DNA from: Adineta ricciae
Lineage: Eukaryota > Rotifera > Eurotatoria > Adinetida > Adinetidae
DNA length: 64,000 nucleotides
Direction: 5' to 3'
Assembly: GCA_905250025.1 (NCBI GenBank)
Contig: CAJNOJ010000324.1
Span: forward strand, 44,001-108,000
Under the pieces are notes generated by a model. That model searched no databases and was not told the origin of the DNA. It saw only the letters and a list, made by a program, of their open reading frames with translations. Position 1 is the stretch's first letter, and each line of letters opens with the position of its first letter. The position numbers and the translations under genes were made by a program. Below, one piece after another: positions 11,198 to 22,430 of the stretch.

Positions 11198-13401
11198 TCA
11201 TAGTAAGCGTAACAAGAAGAAAAATGCCATGATTGATTTATAGCTGAGTAGAACACAAACTGTGCCAGAATGAACTGGTAAAAGACGATCTTCCGCAATC
11301 TATATATAGAAAAGTATTTAACAGTATAACTAACTTATAAAACGTAATCGTATTACTGACATGAAAAACAATAGCCATTCCTCGATCTAGATGAGGTTCT
11401 GTATGACAGTGAAAGAGCCAAACGCCAGGATTTTGTGCACGAAAGCGAATGCGCATATATCTAAAATGAGATTTTTCTAATTTTTATTAACTTTCCTTCT
11501 CGTAAACAATCCTCACCCTCCTTTTGGTAGCTGAATCGTATCCTTGACTAATCGCATGTTATTCGTCGCACACGTCCTATTTTCTGATTGGCACGTGCAC
11601 ACAGCATGTTCATCGCATACTATCTTAGGATTGTTTGACATGATTTCTCCTGTTGTCTTGTTCAATATTGGAAGGCCTTGCTCGACAATATGGAAATAAG
11701 AACCGTGCAAATGCAGCGGATGTTGATCGTTATCGTGATTGACAACAAGCAATTCAATAACATCGTTATATTGGGCGACGAGAGCATGATAGCATTTCTC
11801 GCCGTCATCCTCAGTTAATGATCGTCCGGAACAAGGAAGAAGTTCTCTGGCGCGTCGAGGATTGGACAGTACCGAATCTTTTAATGCCGGATATTTCATA
11901 CCAATATAATTAAACGATTCAAAACCGGCTCGATTATCGTTTCCTTCGACCATCGTTAAGGAAAGTGTATGATTGATATTAATTTGAATATTCTCACTAA
12001 ATAATTCTTCATCGAGATGATCAGCATGGGTACTAATGTTCAATGGTGTCAGGCAAATGAAAGTATTCCTTCCATCACTATCGCCTGGTCCATATTGAGT
12101 GAATGGGCAATTCAAAATTTGACATGGTTGCGATACACTACATGTTCGAGGAACGGTTGTAGGTTTCGTTTCAGTTTCCGCATACTGTAGAATAGCATAA
12201 CTGTGCCATCTGCTGTTATTATTCCTATCCATCGTATTCACTCGAATCCAATAGTTGACTGAAGTATCGATTCCGGTAAAGTTATCTATGAGGAGATCGT
12301 ATCGTTCACCAACACCAATAATTAACTGATCGACAATCATCGGCTGAGCGAATGGTACACCATCGGAACTGATCACTTTCAAAAGATGTTTGTCAATGGA
12401 GAATTTCAACGAGAATACACTACCGCCGTTGATGAGGCGAAAACGAAAGGATTTATTAGCCTGTGTGGATGGAACTTTCAGACGTTCGAAAGGTGTCGTG
12501 CTAGAGCCACTCGTCCCATTTCGCATGTCGATATATTGGCCACGGCCATTGATTAATATTGAAGTAACTAACGCTTCGGCAGCTCTCGATCCATCCACTG
12601 ATTGAAAGTAATCAATAGTTTCAGATTTCGTTAATGATTCTAGTTCATTCGGATAAAACTGACCACTTTCAATCAAAAAATATTGTTGTTCGCTGGTATA
12701 AAAATGTTGCCAGTCATTTAGAAAAAGGACGAATTCACCTTCATCAGCCGTGCTCGGTTTAACTCTCGGATGCACTACGAATCCACCCATGAGACCCATG
12801 GCTGTTTGTAAATGCATATGTGAATGGTACCAAAAAGTACCTTCATCTGTGGCAACAAATTCATGGAGAAAATCAGCACCAGGCAATATTGAGATTTGTG
12901 TTAACTGACCAATTCCATCGCTCTCAGGCGTGTTCACCTGTCGAATACCATGAAAATGTACACTCAACGATTCTGTCATCATGTTATTGTAGATGCGCAC
13001 GCGTACAGTTTGATTTTGATAAACATGTAGAACAGGTCCTGGCAATGAATTATTGAAGACGTATACCTACATGAAACATATCTGAAGAACCAAACTCATT
13101 ATTGTTAAAGATGAAAACCTACTAGTTTTGGATAACCATCAGCTGTAATAATATCGCTCATTGGAAATGTTCGATTCACGTCAGCATAATGATGTAACAT
13201 ACCTTCATCAGTAGCAACAACACGAAAGAGATCTTTATAGAACATGGTCATCGTTGCTGAAGCATGTAACTCAAAAGAGCAAATCGACATCGAACTTTGG
13301 CAAAGATGATTATCTTCGTATGGTCTGTATATCTCCAGTGTTTGAACATATTGTTGACAAAGAAGCAATGCATTCAGTAGCATGAAAAATAACCCGCACA
13401 T
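11198..13401 (-). CDS. Secreted multicopper oxidase (laccase/ferroxidase type, 676 aa)
   Basis: Exons 13401-13123, 13066-11517, 11460-11361 and 11299-11198 keep phase. The signal peptide is [14 protein letters not shown]. The four copper motifs are present: VHFHGIRQ (about residue 130), [11 protein letters not shown] (about 172), [10 protein letters not shown], and [12 protein letters not shown]. The last supplies the type-1 Cys/His set plus an axial Met. The three-cupredoxin length fits laccases. The enzyme would oxidise phenols, metals or similar donors and reduce O2 to water outside the cell. The last exon ends in a hydrophobic stretch ([12 protein letters not shown]) that may anchor it to the membrane. 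A duplicated VATDEG segment occurs in the first 180 residues. Substrate cannot be told from sequence. Confidence 0.88.
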
Positions 13402-14044
13402 CGTGTGAGAGAGGATCAACTGATATTTCAGTGAATGACAACAGAAAGAGAACCTTTTACCTATACGCAGTATGTATCTACAGATTTTATATCACCGCCC
13501 TGTGTAAATGTTTTGAGATATTTAAGTCTTATAGATACGAAGAGAAGCAGCATATGTCATAAAATAAATTCAGAAATTCTATGCTCTACGAAGATTTAAA
13601 CGCGTATAATATTTTGAAATTTGTCTTCAGTATTCGAACGAAAATTTCTCAAAGAAACACGGAATTAAGTTTTCAGAGCGGTTTCATTTTTCGTTTAGTG
13701 AGCGTTATTTCACCGTATAAAGCACAATAAGGAAGATCGAGAGGGAACATGTATTCACAATGAATACCCCTGATGCCATATCGCATTTTCTGTTGTACAT
13801 AAATTCGTGTAGTTATGTATGGAATCGAAATAGGAAGAATGAAGACGAGAAAAATATCAGCACACATATCATTACAGTGTGCATTTATTTTTTTAACGCT
13901 TCTATCCTATACGCCACAGTAAACCATATAGGATATAAAAGAAAAGAACATAATATTGACTTTTAATTCGATGATGAAAACTGCACATGGTATGCAGCGC
14001 TTTTTCTTCATCTTATTTTAACGACAACATCAGCAGGAATCAAG
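13402..14044. other. Divergent intergenic region between oxidase and NACHT gene
   Basis: The two genes are transcribed away from each other, so both promoters should lie here. I see AT-rich DNA and short open frames on both strands, but no element I can name. Confidence 0.4.
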
Positions 14045-17000
14045 ATGAGCGACGATGAAACAATCTTAATGGCGATCGCTATGATCGATCGAAAGATCGA
14101 ATCGTTGAATGGTCAAGGAAAAGAGTCTGCTTATTATATTGGTAAATTGATGGTTGTTCGGGAAGGTCTTGAGAAGCTCTTCAGTTTAACATCTTCAACG
14201 AATACTTTAGTTCATCTATTTTGTCGACGAATGAATCGACTGATAAAATACAACAATTCAATGCTGATCAACGACTGGCTCAACTTACATGCGGACCTTC
14301 TGCTCATTTTAGAACATCATGACGAATCAATTGAAAAGCTTGACTTGATGCAGTGTTTATCGTTTTTGAAGTTAGAAATTAAGATGGAGGAGCGTGAAAT
14401 ACAATTCGAGAAGAATTTCGGCCACCGAAAGACATTCCTTGAATTAGCTGAACAACATCGAGTTTTACTTGATGAATACCTCCAAGCATGTTACTCATTT
14501 CATTCAAAGATTCAAATACAGGGTCTGGTCGAGAACGTTGATGAGTTTCTTCGAGAGATTTCTTGCACAGCAGATATTCAAACTAGCGATCGGCTTGAAA
14601 CAAGATTGAACTCGATCGGCATTCCCATGATATGCCCTTATCAATTATTTCAGTCGTGTACACCAACATCTTTCTTAGATTTTCAATCGCGTCATCAATT
14701 GACCGATGGTGAAAACGTCTTCTTGCCCGGTATGGATGAGATAATAATAAACAATGATGCGGGTATGTTGAAAATCCATCGGAGACTACTCGAATCTCGA
14801 TGGCTTGTTATTCTCGGCGATCCCGGAAGTTCCAAAACGACGTTGTTACGATACATCACGCAACTATTCGCTTCGGCAATTCTGCAAGGGAAAACACATG
14901 TCGCAACCGATGCAGACGATTGCAGTCCACTTCGAATTCCGATTTTAGTTCGAATAGGCGAGTTCTCTGAACGGCAGAATATCGATTCAAACCTGACTTT
15001 GTTCGATTACATTGGTAAACACACGTGGTTTTCGCAATTGTACGGTGATGATAACATTGGAAGTGTATTAAAAGACTTTATCCGTCATGGCCATGCACTC
15101 GTTCTTTTGGATGGTCTCGACGAGATTTCTGCATTCGACCAACGAACACAAATCGTCAAACTTATTCGCGAGTTTATTCACGAGTACATTTATGGTGACG
15201 ATTTCATCTCTGCCTTTGATGATGTTCCAAAAGGCTTCAATAGAGAATCTCGAAGAACAATGGTAAATGAAAAACAATCACCTAATGATTGGAGATTCAG
15301 AGAAATGCATCCACCATCGCTGCCTGGTGGCAATCAAATTGTTATAACAAGTCGCATCGTCGGTTGCAATTTATATCGATTCCATAGCCGATTAATTGAT
15401 TACTACAATTTACTTCCCATGTCGGACACAAATGGGAAATTATTCATCGAACAATGGTTCACCAGTGTAGATCAGGAAGTGCGTAACGTCCTAACAAGCG
15501 AAAACATTCATTTCGACAAGGAAAAAATGGACAAATCCAGACGACAACGGCAAGATGTTCTCGATAATATACTTACCGACATGCGGAAGTCTTTCTTATC
15601 ACATCCATTGATGCTGTCTCTGATGTGTTCATGTATATTCAAACTGCTGGATGACAGTCAACTACCAAAAACTGTGACTGAATTGTACGATAGAACTATA
15701 CGTTCAGTACTAGGCAATAGGACGACCTCGCATCAATCGAGAATATCTCAAAATATTCTGATCAAACTTCAGAGCAATCTTGCGTTGTATCTTCATGCGC
15801 ATTCATCGTCTGGTGTCATTGATGAATTTGATTTCAAACGAATCTGTGGTTTAGTATTAAAACGAGAAAATGTCGCGAAAACCAAGGCGGAATTGTGTCA
15901 ATATACGGATGAATTGTTAACATTGATTAATTCGAACAATAGTATGATCGTCGAACGAGGATTGAAGGTGTTCAGCTTCACTCACTTATCGTTTCAAGAG
16001 TATTTCGTTGGCTTATCTCTTATCGATCAATCGTCCATCGAGAAGACGATTCAACGTATTCTGATCTACGCTGTCAAGCCTCGTTCTCGTGAACCCATAC
16101 GATTCGCGCTTAGTTGGATTAATCAGACATGGCCATCAAATGATCGGAAGGAACTCTGCAGAAGACTAGTGACTGAAACAATCAATTCCGTACTTCCGTT
16201 AGGCGCTATCTTATTTTTCGATCTTATTCATAGCATTGAACAGTCACTCTCAAACTGTGCACTTTACACAGCACTGGATCAGCTTATCGATCACCCTTCT
16301 ATGTTGATCTCCATTGGATACTTCGGAAAAAGTTGGCCTGTATTACCACTGGATGCAATACTCAGATGGATGGAGTTAACTTTAACTAATGATAAACGTG
16401 TTGTGAAATTCTGTAAATCATTTTTATTCTCAATTTTTCTTATCGAACATCACACGTTGTGGAGACAAAGAAACGACGAATTACCGGCTGTTTGCCAACG
16501 ATTATGGTCGTTACATTCCATGAGTTCAGATGTTGAAGTCTGTATTACCCAAACATTGTACCGTATCGTGACGTCATTGCGTTCACCATGTTCTATTTTT
16601 CAAAGTGGGTTGCCTCAGTATCTTCAGATACATAAGATGGCTTTGTCTCAATGTCATCCATTGGTAACCAGTGTTATTATTGCATCGTATGGTGGGGCTT
16701 ACAAGAAGAAGGATGAAATGTGGTTTTCTCACAAATATATCTATCGCAATTCCATAGTCGGTAAGCCAATTCTCGACTATTTGGCCAATACGAACGACTC
16801 TTACTCAATCAAGATTTTAAACCTTATCAAACAATACGAAGATATGCTACGAAAATATTCATCGGATGATATTTCGAGCGATGTTATTGACATTCTCGTT
16901 GCTCTTATTTGTTTACGTGGCATCTCACAACCGTTGATATATTATAAATTCGGTGTATATCGAGCATTGCCGCTGGCTTTGAATAGGTTTAAAGTTATAT

Positions 17001-20000
17001 TATTTCTTTTGAGAGATGATTCAAGATTCGTGTGGGATAGAACAACACAAGTGATGTTTTCTGGAGTGAAATTAATCATAGATATATTCGCTTCACAACC
17101 TGGCCAAACCATTGAGCAATCCAAACAATTTACACTAGCGTGTATAGCCGCATGTGATCGACTCAAAATTGATTGGACACGCTATTCATCAAGCTTAGGG
17201 AATCTATTCGACAACAATACTTATCAGTTGCATCGATCACGAAAACGTTCTCATAACAACGGATTCAAAACGCAAGGTATTCACGCTCGTCAAAAGTCAA
17301 CCGTTCAATTAATCGAAGAAGTTCATTCATCCCATGAGCAGTTATTGACTCTGCTGAATTTTGTGCCTGGTTTCGTTCAACGTCTGTACTATCGTCTACT
17401 TATGAACCAAGGTGAACAACACGACTCTCCACTGTTTATTGTTCTTTTATCACAATGTTTGACTTTTTTCGATGCTAATATTGAACTAGATGAGATACTG
17501 GTAACTTTGAATGACTTATTACCATTGTTCAGGACGTACAACATGCAAAATTACATAATAGCTCTGTTTTGGGAAAGTAAATTTCGATATATGAGTGATC
17601 CAAAGGACCTCGATGACGGTTATCTTCGGAAATTTTCGATAACTTATTCGGAAAATTATGAAGATCTGATCGTCGAAGAACAACGACGAATTTTACAAGC
17701 GAACGAGTCGAACGATGTTCGTGACAAAGACTTTCAACTTTTTGCTGCATCACTTTCACTTGCACGACTGTATCAAATTCGATTCCGTTACAGCACAAAC
17801 GCAAATCCATCAGCCGATGAGAAAAAACAAATTCGATCCGCAATAGAAAATATCAACAACCAAGTTTTATATATCGTAGCCATGAACATTATCTTAAACA
17901 TGAACCAGCCATCTATTTTCGATACCAACCTCCACGATACCTTAAGATCAGAAATAGTTTCTCGATTATTAGAAGTGTTGCCTAATCTACCCTTCTTAAC
18001 AGGTGCTTTACTACTTTTCCGGTGCCAAGTAATAGGTCAATCCTTTCCATTAATTTTCCAAAAACTCGTTCATATAATTGGTGAACAATTACTTACAACT
18101 CCATTAGATGAAGACATGTTGGAAAATCAGAAAGCAGTCTATGTCGCGCTTAGCTCAATAAAGAACTCTTCACTTAACAGTCTCTTGATAGAATTCAAAA
18201 AGCAAGTTCATGATGACGAAGAATTTCGTGATGTGAACTCGGTTGTGTTTCATCGTTACTTAACCAGTACAGATTCATTTGGTGAATTGGATGAAATTCT
18301 TTTGTGTAGCATGTACCTAAGCGAACTAGCAGTGGATGCTCAAAATTTGCAAAAATATGTGTTCAACAATGAACAACAGAATACGGTTTCTTTATCGGAA
18401 AATTTCCAGCAATTGTTAAAAGTTTCGAAGAACGTGATTACATCTGAAATTGCCACATTAATCGTCACTTGTATAGCGAATGACAGTGAAAAAGACTTTG
18501 ACGTGATTGGCAATGAACTAATTAATTGTAATCTTGTCGAAAAAGACGCTCAACCAGTGCTCCTCGAATTATTCAATCTTCCGACGAAGAAATCAAGACA
18601 ATCGTTAGTTTATTACATTGCACTATTATTAGCTAAAGACGGTTCAACCACATCAGCATCCATTGAGTATATTAAAAATTTTTGTCAGACCGCTATCAAT
18701 AAGAAACTCGAGGGTCTTATCCAACAATTTCTCGAGCTACCCAGCATACATTCGGAATCAATACGTCAGGTTTTAGAGACATTACTTCGTTGTATGCGTC
18801 GTTCATCATTACACATTCGTGCTACTATTTGTTCCCGTGAAATTATGCAGTTAATCTTACAACTAGAAAATGAAGAATCTCGAACAGATGGCAGCTACGT
18901 TTTATCCGATTCGTTTTTAATGCTAATCGATGGTTGTTCATTCGAAGTACAAAACTATCTTTTAGAATATCTTAATGTAGACAGTGATCTACAAGGCAGT
19001 GTAAAAGAACAGCGTCTGATTAGAATGATCACATGGATTATGCAACACTTCGCCACGAAAGAATGTCCGGTCTCTGATCTGCTTTATAAACATATCGTAT
19101 CACTTTTTCAGGATCAAAACTACTCGTGGGTACAAGAAACGATTATCGATAGTCTTCGATATATATATCTCGGAAAATTTCAGAAGAATATTTTCACCAA
19201 GGGAGATGTCAAACAAATTTTGGAGGAGACTATTAATCATTGTGTAGAAGTCGCCGATTCTCCTTCTGAAAAGCTCTTAGCAAACTGCTTCAACACTTAC
19301 GGATGTTGCATCCAATTCTACAAAGGTTGTCGAAATGAAAATCCATCAAATGAGATGATCAATTTATTGACAAGACTTTTTCAAACGTCTTCATCGTCAC
19401 TCGTCGCTGCACGAGCAGGTCAATGTTTGCTAAATATCGAACTATATGTTCATCATGGTTCGATTGCTAGTTGGCTCAGGAAAACTAATCCGAATCCCGA
19501 GCAGATATATAATATATTCATGCGATGTACATCCGATGAATATCAATTGTGGAGAGAATCAGAGCGAGAAAAAATATTGACTCATATTATACTACAACAT
19601 CCGACAGACCTGCTTCCAAAATTCGTCAATGAAATGTACGTTTATCTTAAAAGCACGCCAATGACCTGCACACTTTCCAAGGATATATTTTCTTATGTCA
19701 TTAGAGCTAATCGGTTATGCGCTACAAATTTTACCATGTTTCGTACTGCCGTAGAAAAACAATTCCATGACGCTAAGGAATTTAAATCTTTACTTTATCA
19801 AATAAGCAAACAAGGTGATGATGACTTTCGAAATGAATGCATATCATTATACGCCTGTTTCGGTGAGATTACGTCGGATCTTATCGATATGATCCTAACC
19901 AGTGATTTGAAACAATGGTCTTTTTTATCAAAGCAAATAGAGCCATTGATAGCTGGTAAACAAACATCATTAGATCGAGAGATAATTGAGAGCTTATACG

Positions 20001-20308
20001 AAGCATTAGAAACGCCATCGAGGGGAAAATATGCAGCGCAATTCCTTATATGGCTTGTGAAAGCTGGTTTTATATCGGTTTTGGAAGTATATCAGAGAAT
20101 ATCAAGTATCGTTAGCAAACAATACTTACAAAATGAGGATAAATATCAAGCAGACTGTGAACATTTGTTCGAAACCTTACTGAAGTTGACTTGTATTCAA
20201 CTCGGCACTGTATCTAGTGTAGATTTACAAGGACTGCTTTCTAGGGAAGATAAATTAGGAATATCTACGCAAAAGAGAATATATAAGTGTTTTCATAGTT
20301 CGAATTGA
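14045..20308 (+). CDS. Giant intronless NACHT-domain protein (2087 aa)
   Basis: A single uninterrupted frame of 6.26 kb. Residues 1-240 are helical. The NACHT/STAND NTPase core follows: Walker A GDPGSSKTT (258-266) preceded by RWLVIL, Walker B ALVLLDGLDE (351-360), a sensor-like IVITSR segment near 435, and FTHLSFQEYFVG (645-656), the winged-helix-end motif typical of NACHT proteins. The remaining 1400 residues are Leu-rich and helical, consistent with HEAT/ARM-like repeats, with no recognised effector or transmembrane segment. NACHT proteins act as nucleotide-switched sensors or scaffolds, in immunity in animals and fungi and against phage in bacteria. The role here is inferred only at that level. 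Lack of any intron contrasts with most neighbouring long genes and could indicate acquisition or retrocopy. Confidence 0.85.
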   Translation: MSDDETILMAIAMIDRKIESLNGQGKESAYYIGKLMVVREGLEKLFSLTSSTNTLVHLFCRRMNRLIKYNNSMLINDWLNLHADLLLILEHHDESIEKLDLMQCLSFLKLEIKMEEREIQFEKNFGHRKTFLELAEQHRVLLDEYLQACYSFHSKIQIQGLVENVDEFLREISCTADIQTSDRLETRLNSIGIPMICPYQLFQSCTPTSFLDFQSRHQLTDGENVFLPGMDEIIINNDAGMLKIHRRLLESRWLVILGDPGSSKTTLLRYITQLFASAILQGKTHVATDADDCSPLRIPILVRIGEFSERQNIDSNLTLFDYIGKHTWFSQLYGDDNIGSVLKDFIRHGHALVLLDGLDEISAFDQRTQIVKLIREFIHEYIYGDDFISAFDDVPKGFNRESRRTMVNEKQSPNDWRFREMHPPSLPGGNQIVITSRIVGCNLYRFHSRLIDYYNLLPMSDTNGKLFIEQWFTSVDQEVRNVLTSENIHFDKEKMDKSRRQRQDVLDNILTDMRKSFLSHPLMLSLMCSCIFKLLDDSQLPKTVTELYDRTIRSVLGNRTTSHQSRISQNILIKLQSNLALYLHAHSSSGVIDEFDFKRICGLVLKRENVAKTKAELCQYTDELLTLINSNNSMIVERGLKVFSFTHLSFQEYFVGLSLIDQSSIEKTIQRILIYAVKPRSREPIRFALSWINQTWPSNDRKELCRRLVTETINSVLPLGAILFFDLIHSIEQSLSNCALYTALDQLIDHPSMLISIGYFGKSWPVLPLDAILRWMELTLTNDKRVVKFCKSFLFSIFLIEHHTLWRQRNDELPAVCQRLWSLHSMSSDVEVCITQTLYRIVTSLRSPCSIFQSGLPQYLQIHKMALSQCHPLVTSVIIASYGGAYKKKDEMWFSHKYIYRNSIVGKPILDYLANTNDSYSIKILNLIKQYEDMLRKYSSDDISSDVIDILVALICLRGISQPLIYYKFGVYRALPLALNRFKVILFLLRDDSRFVWDRTTQVMFSGVKLIIDIFASQPGQTIEQSKQFTLACIAACDRLKIDWTRYSSSLGNLFDNNTYQLHRSRKRSHNNGFKTQGIHARQKSTVQLIEEVHSSHEQLLTLLNFVPGFVQRLYYRLLMNQGEQHDSPLFIVLLSQCLTFFDANIELDEILVTLNDLLPLFRTYNMQNYIIALFWESKFRYMSDPKDLDDGYLRKFSITYSENYEDLIVEEQRRILQANESNDVRDKDFQLFAASLSLARLYQIRFRYSTNANPSADEKKQIRSAIENINNQVLYIVAMNIILNMNQPSIFDTNLHDTLRSEIVSRLLEVLPNLPFLTGALLLFRCQVIGQSFPLIFQKLVHIIGEQLLTTPLDEDMLENQKAVYVALSSIKNSSLNSLLIEFKKQVHDDEEFRDVNSVVFHRYLTSTDSFGELDEILLCSMYLSELAVDAQNLQKYVFNNEQQNTVSLSENFQQLLKVSKNVITSEIATLIVTCIANDSEKDFDVIGNELINCNLVEKDAQPVLLELFNLPTKKSRQSLVYYIALLLAKDGSTTSASIEYIKNFCQTAINKKLEGLIQQFLELPSIHSESIRQVLETLLRCMRRSSLHIRATICSREIMQLILQLENEESRTDGSYVLSDSFLMLIDGCSFEVQNYLLEYLNVDSDLQGSVKEQRLIRMITWIMQHFATKECPVSDLLYKHIVSLFQDQNYSWVQETIIDSLRYIYLGKFQKNIFTKGDVKQILEETINHCVEVADSPSEKLLANCFNTYGCCIQFYKGCRNENPSNEMINLLTRLFQTSSSSLVAARAGQCLLNIELYVHHGSIASWLRKTNPNPEQIYNIFMRCTSDEYQLWRESEREKILTHIILQHPTDLLPKFVNEMYVYLKSTPMTCTLSKDIFSYVIRANRLCATNFTMFRTAVEKQFHDAKEFKSLLYQISKQGDDDFRNECISLYACFGEITSDLIDMILTSDLKQWSFLSKQIEPLIAGKQTSLDREIIESLYEALETPSRGKYAAQFLIWLVKAGFISVLEVYQRISSIVSKQYLQNEDKYQADCEHLFETLLKLTCIQLGTVSSVDLQGLLSREDKLGISTQKRIYKCFHSSN

Positions 20309-20440
20309 CTCTTTACGAATATTTCAATGAACAAAATCAATGCTTTTTTCCAATTTTTTCTTTTTATTTCCTGCTAAATAAAGTTCATTTTCTTATCTTT
20401 ATAATGTAAAAGTGCATAAATTTCGTTATAACGATTATAA

Positions 20441-20756
20441 TCAACATTCGCAGAAATCAAGAACCCAAACGCTATGTTCATTAACTCTACCATGACCACC
20501 AGCGCATGTGGCACCCTCGTGAAGTACCCAACGATCGCCATTGTAATACCAATCGCGACATTGACCACATTTATTACAAGCACGACCGTTACAACCTGCC
20601 GCCTTTTCAGAAAAACTTACTGATTGCTGGACTATGTTGGCAGGTTTTTTGTCTAAAATAAAAGTCTCCATTATTTCTACGTAATTGGGTGTAATTATTA
20701 TAGAATATATTGAGCTTATTTCTATGTTTACCAAATGATTTGGACGATTGTTGCAT
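20441..20756 (-). CDS. Small cysteine-rich protein (78 aa, two exons)
   Basis: Exons 20756-20732 and 20652-20441 are joined by a GT-AG intron of 79 bp, giving 79 codons. The visible part holds CNGRACNKCGQC, then RDWYYNGDRWVLHEGATC, and ends DFCEC. No signal peptide is evident with the ATG at 20756, but an upstream exon might exist because the preceding sequence stays open (ITSSRKTSKTNKKASSS). A TATA-like stretch (ttatatatc on the minus strand, about 20840-20850) would fit transcription starting shortly upstream of this ATG. Function unknown; the even Cys spacing suggests a disulfide-rich or metal-binding peptide. Confidence 0.5.
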
Positions 20757-21349
20757 TTGATTCGTAGTTGATGAAGACGCTTTCTTGTTAGTCTTACTCG
20801 TTTTTCTCGATGACGTTATTGTTCGATCTGTGTGCAGCGAGATATATAAATGCCAAAATCACCGTGTATTACTGTAAAATAACCTATTTAAACACATGTG
20901 TGAATAGTTTGTTGTGAAGTTTCAGAAAAATAGTTTTTCTCTGTTCTCTTCCATTCGCTGACGTCAAACGAACGCAAAATTTCTCTTCTTCTAATGCAAT
21001 TCCAATGTTTTGCATAAGTAGAAGTATCGTCCTTGCGATCAATCGTTGAAATATTCATCAGAAAAAAATCCGAAGTGGAAGCGAGTGGTATTTATTTTAC
21101 TCTAGATGAAATTTTCATAGATAACTATATCAAACTATATCAAACAAAGATAGCAACTATAAAATAAAAATTTCACATAATCCGGTATATGAAAAATATT
21201 TTCTACACTTCAACAGTTAGTCCGTTACGACTGTGGTTGATAATTGTCTTTAGATGAAAATAAAATGCTGGTATATTGTAGCTAAGATTTGCGTATGTCA
21301 AGAGGTGGATCGCATATCATATTAGTCTACATCTACACGAAGAAAAAAG
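20757..21349. other. Intergenic, possible promoter of the small Cys-rich gene
   Basis: Contains a minus-strand TATA-like element near 20845 and otherwise AT-rich DNA. No coding signal or repeat seen. Confidence 0.35.
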
Positions 21350-21979
21350 TTAGATCGTAATCAAACGGGAAAAAATGAGAGCAGCGCAGATTATGAAACT
21401 TGAAAAAGAGATAGATGAAAGCGAGTTATGTTTTTGTAATGTTTGATCATTTGATTCACTCGGACTCTTGACGTATGCGGCATTTCGATAAGCAGCATCG
21501 TCATAGCGTTGAACTTGCGTATTTGAATTCACAATTTTTGTAACTTTTCCCGGTTGATCATTACATCGATCTGTGGCACAACAAGTTAAATCGAGATACT
21601 TTTGAGGATGTTGACGCATCTCTTGACATTTCCTCAATGACGTTAAACCACGATGCCATTTAACATTTCCATTACGACGATCGGTGTCCGTACATGGAGA
21701 GTAATGATTTGAGTCATGTGATGAATGAGAACACGCAGCTCGATAGCTAAAACAAGCACAACCAACAGTAGCACATTGTTCGCCTTCCGGTGTTGCATAT
21801 TGCGTCATTTCAGCTTGTGAATATGCATAGCTTAACACATCACTTGATGCTTGATTTCTTGTCTCTTCATGTTCATATTTTGTATAGCATGTTAACGGTG
21901 TCTGATAGTAATTTTGCGATGAAACGTATGAGAATAGTACGAGCAAGAAGCAAAGCGTAAGTTGATGGGAAACAACCAT
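21350..21979 (-). CDS. GPI-anchored three-finger (Ly6/uPAR-like) protein, 209 aa
   Basis: Single exon. A signal peptide (MVVSHQLTLCFLLVLFSYVSS) precedes a mature domain with ten or more Cys residues that begins LTCYTKYE and ends LDLTCCATDRCN. The CC....CN ending is the diagnostic signature of Ly6/uPAR and activin-receptor-type three-finger folds. The last about 20 residues are hydrophobic (SFSSFIICAALIFSRLITI) after a Ser/Asn-rich spacer, as in GPI-anchor signals. The central CFSYRAAC and the distance between the first and last Cys (about 110 residues) are longer than in classical Ly6. Predicted cell-surface binding protein; partner unknown. Confidence 0.75.
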   Translation of the reverse strand: MVVSHQLTLCFLLVLFSYVSSQNYYQTPLTCYTKYEHEETRNQASSDVLSYAYSQAEMTQYATPEGEQCATVGCACFSYRAACSHSSHDSNHYSPCTDTDRRNGNVKWHRGLTSLRKCQEMRQHPQKYLDLTCCATDRCNDQPGKVTKIVNSNTQVQRYDDAAYRNAAYVKSPSESNDQTLQKHNSLSSISFSSFIICAALIFSRLITI

Positions 21980-22430
21980 CGTTGTTCGTCGAAATGAAGA
22001 TAATTATATTTCCAAACATTCTTGTGCGTATATTTATCCATCGTACTTAACGTCTTCTCTCTTCTTCTTTCTCTATTTTCTATTTCTACTTCAACCCACA
22101 CATCAAGTATAAATAATTTTGTATATCTAACAGGAAGATAACTGCTACATGTCATTCGCCTCCACATATACGTTTGTTTTTCTTCGCATTCTCGATGCTA
22201 TCCTGATCTTATACATAGAACGAACTCTTAGATTGCGTTATCAGAAAACACTAAAATAGACCCTATTCTATTTCTCTTCAGTGTGAATCATCACTGAGTA
22301 CACCATATTTTTTTCTATGTTGACGTGTCATCGCCTTCCTCCTCTCATAAATTGTGAGTCATCCTCTACTTTCTTTATCACATAGTAAAAACACACAGAT
22401 GCATAGGTAAAAGAAGAAAAACATTCCAAG
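21980..22430. other. Divergent intergenic region
   Basis: Lies between the three-finger protein (-) and the hydrolase (+). CT-rich on the plus strand near 22040-22090. No further feature recognised. Confidence 0.35.
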
